Below are positions 62,885-64,000 of a stretch of 64,000 nt of DNA, in pieces (positions within the stretch are counted from its first letter, which is position 1; each line of letters begins with the position of its first letter). A model generated the notes under the pieces. The model did no database searches and was not told where the DNA came from. It saw nothing but the letters and a program-made list of their open reading frames with translations. Position numbers and translations under genes: made by a program. The stretch lies in contig QCBH01000005.1 in assembly GCA_003281685.1 (NCBI GenBank), forward strand, positions 18,130-82,129, read 5' to 3'. The DNA is from Prochlorococcus sp. AG-347-E23. GTDB taxonomy: Bacteria; Cyanobacteriota; Cyanobacteriia; PCC-6307; Cyanobiaceae.

Positions 62885-64000
62885 CTATCTCCATTTTTGA
62901 TCAACTGACATATTGCATTTATCTGAAATCCATTCTGGTTTAGATTTTCTTGGGATCTGACCACTTACTACAAGATGTGCAATTGAATCACAAATAACTC
63001 TAGTAGCTAATAAGGCTGTCATATCACTTACATCATATGGAGGCGAAACCTCAACAAGCTCAATTCCACATACATTTACTTTTCTTATAATGTACTCCAA
63101 AAGTTTTAATGCCTCTCGAGGTAATAAACCCCCAGGTTCAGGCCAACCAGTTCCAGGGACAAATCCAGCATCAATACAATCAATATCAAAAGAAATATAT
63201 ACACAGTCAGTTCCATCAGTAGCTTTTTCAATCGCAAAATCAGCAGCCTCTTTCAACCCCATTTCACAGATATCAGTAACTGTTAAAACATTTGTACTTC
63301 GTTCCCTGCAAATTTTTACTCCCTCTCTTGGTACTTGCCAACCTCCAATTCCTAATTGAACAAGATTTTTGGCAGGAGCATTTTTCATATTAGTTGCATG
63401 AAACCATGGACAGGTATGCATTCTTTCATCTAGATCTGTTTCTTGAGTATCTACATGTCTATCAAAGTGAATGATCCCTACTTTTTTATCTCCTAAGTGG
63501 CGACAAACTCCTCTAACTGTAGGAAAACCTATTGAATGATCTCCACCTAAAATAATTGGGAATGCACCACTAGCAAAAATATGAGCCACCCCCTTTGAAA
63601 TTTGATCAAAACTTTTTTCATTATTAGCTGGAATTGTAAAAATATCTCCCAAATCACAAATAGAAATCTGCTCTCTCAGATCCACTCCCATTTCGTAATT
63701 GTAAGGAGTATAAAGAGCAGAAATTTTTCTTATTCCTTGAGGTCCAAATCTTGTCCCTGGTCTATAAGTAGTTCCAGAATCATGAGGAACACCAACGATC
63801 GCAACATCATAATTTCCCACTTCATTTACATTTTCAACATATGGAGCTTTCATGAAAGTATTGATTCCTGCAAAATGGGGTAATTCTCCTCTTGAAAATG
63901 TAGATATATTCCTATCGACAATACTTTTTGCTCCTTCTAAACCATATTCCTTTGCTCGGGCAACTTCGTTTTCCCATCCATTCAGAGGTAATTTTGCTTC
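62885..64000 (-). CDS. gdmH: Guanidine hydrolase (agmatinase-family, nickel-dependent), 5' end beyond window
   Basis: The enzyme belongs to the ureohydrolase family and matches the recently described nickel-dependent guanidine hydrolase, which splits guanidine to urea and ammonia. Metal-ligand motifs GGDHSIGF, HFDRHVDTQE and SFDIDCID are intact, with the family end GTGWPEPGGLLPREAL. The conventional ATG at 63853 is not the true start: the same frame stays open to the window edge (49 codons) and encodes an N-terminal extension (WENEVARAKEYGLEGAKS; STFSRGELPHFAGINTF), so the gene is partial. The extended N-terminus is a feature of this enzyme and not of plain agmatinases. Confidence 0.88.
   Translation of the reverse strand, partial: EAKLPLNGWENEVARAKEYGLEGAKSIVDRNISTFSRGELPHFAGINTFMKAPYVENVNEVGNYDVAIVGVPHDSGTTYRPGTRFGPQGIRKISALYTPYNYEMGVDLREQISICDLGDIFTIPANNEKSFDQISKGVAHIFASGAFPIILGGDHSIGFPTVRGVCRHLGDKKVGIIHFDRHVDTQETDLDERMHTCPWFHATNMKNAPAKNLVQLGIGGWQVPREGVKICRERSTNVLTVTDICEMGLKEAADFAIEKATDGTDCVYISFDIDCIDAGFVPGTGWPEPGGLLPREALKLLEYIIRKVNVCGIELVEVSPPYDVSDMTALLATRVICDSIAHLVVSGQIPRKSKPEWISDKCNMSVDQKWR

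Noticed and set aside
62541..62900. 119-codon plus-strand frame opposite hypA
   Set aside because: HypA on the minus strand has clear metal motifs; the plus-strand frame is a shadow.
63854..64000. Guanidine riboswitch upstream of the hydrolase
   Set aside because: The sequence up to the window edge is still coding, so the real upstream region is not visible.
1..64000. CRISPR arrays, insertion sequences or prophage genes
   Set aside because: No regularly spaced repeats, transposase motifs or phage structural genes were seen.

Overview
The window is AT-rich (roughly 30% GC by eye), densely packed and free of recognisable transposases, prophage or CRISPR. A kaiC-kaiB pair beside rplU/rpmA with no kaiA, an NblS/Hik33-type kinase, three high-light-inducible (hli) genes, a plant-type ferredoxin, a photosystem II S4-domain protein and dozens of tiny one-helix proteins point to a marine picocyanobacterium, most likely a high-light Prochlorococcus. 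This identification rests on gene content and order, not on a database search.

Layout. 1-6 kb: partial msrA, then a minus-strand outer-membrane block bamA-lpxC-fabZ-lpxA-lpxB. 6-15 kb: divergent purC/purD, the clock and stress-signalling block nblS/kaiC/kaiB, rplU-rpmA, a methyltransferase, truB and a SpoIID-domain protein. 16-24 kb: rnz, a lumenal pentapeptide protein, petF, prmA, serA, the S4-domain protein, tRNA-Val(GAC) and small redox/membrane genes. 24-36 kb: DoxX, a photolyase-like protein with apparently permuted domains, a ligase-like adenylation protein without the other LigA domains, an SDR, murD, pirin, DUF1643, DUF2214, a GAF protein, a BaiN/HI0933 flavoprotein and an EamA transporter. 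36-56 kb: an accessory-looking stretch with two fatty-acid desaturases, three hli genes, lptF/G, apt, a broken DoxX gene and more than 30 proteins of under 70 residues, with several hairpins and repeated non-coding elements. 56-64 kb: a cupin-like protein, a LOG-family protein, a lipoprotein, and a minus-strand cluster of guanidine hydrolase, HypA, HypB, a three-part ABC importer and a Rieske oxygenase.

How the genes work together. The lpx/fabZ/bamA block couples lipid A and fatty-acid precursor synthesis to outer-membrane protein insertion. KaiBC and NblS give timing and light/stress signalling. The right-hand cluster reads as a nitrogen-scavenging module: import by the ABC transporter, nickel loading by HypA/HypB, hydrolysis of guanidine to urea and ammonia, and an unassigned Rieske oxygenase that may act on a larger guanidino substrate. 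The most interesting unexplained material is the Rieske gene in that cluster, the permuted photolyase-like protein, the mini ligase, and the non-coding structures and overlapping micro-ORFs between 51.7 and 55.3 kb.
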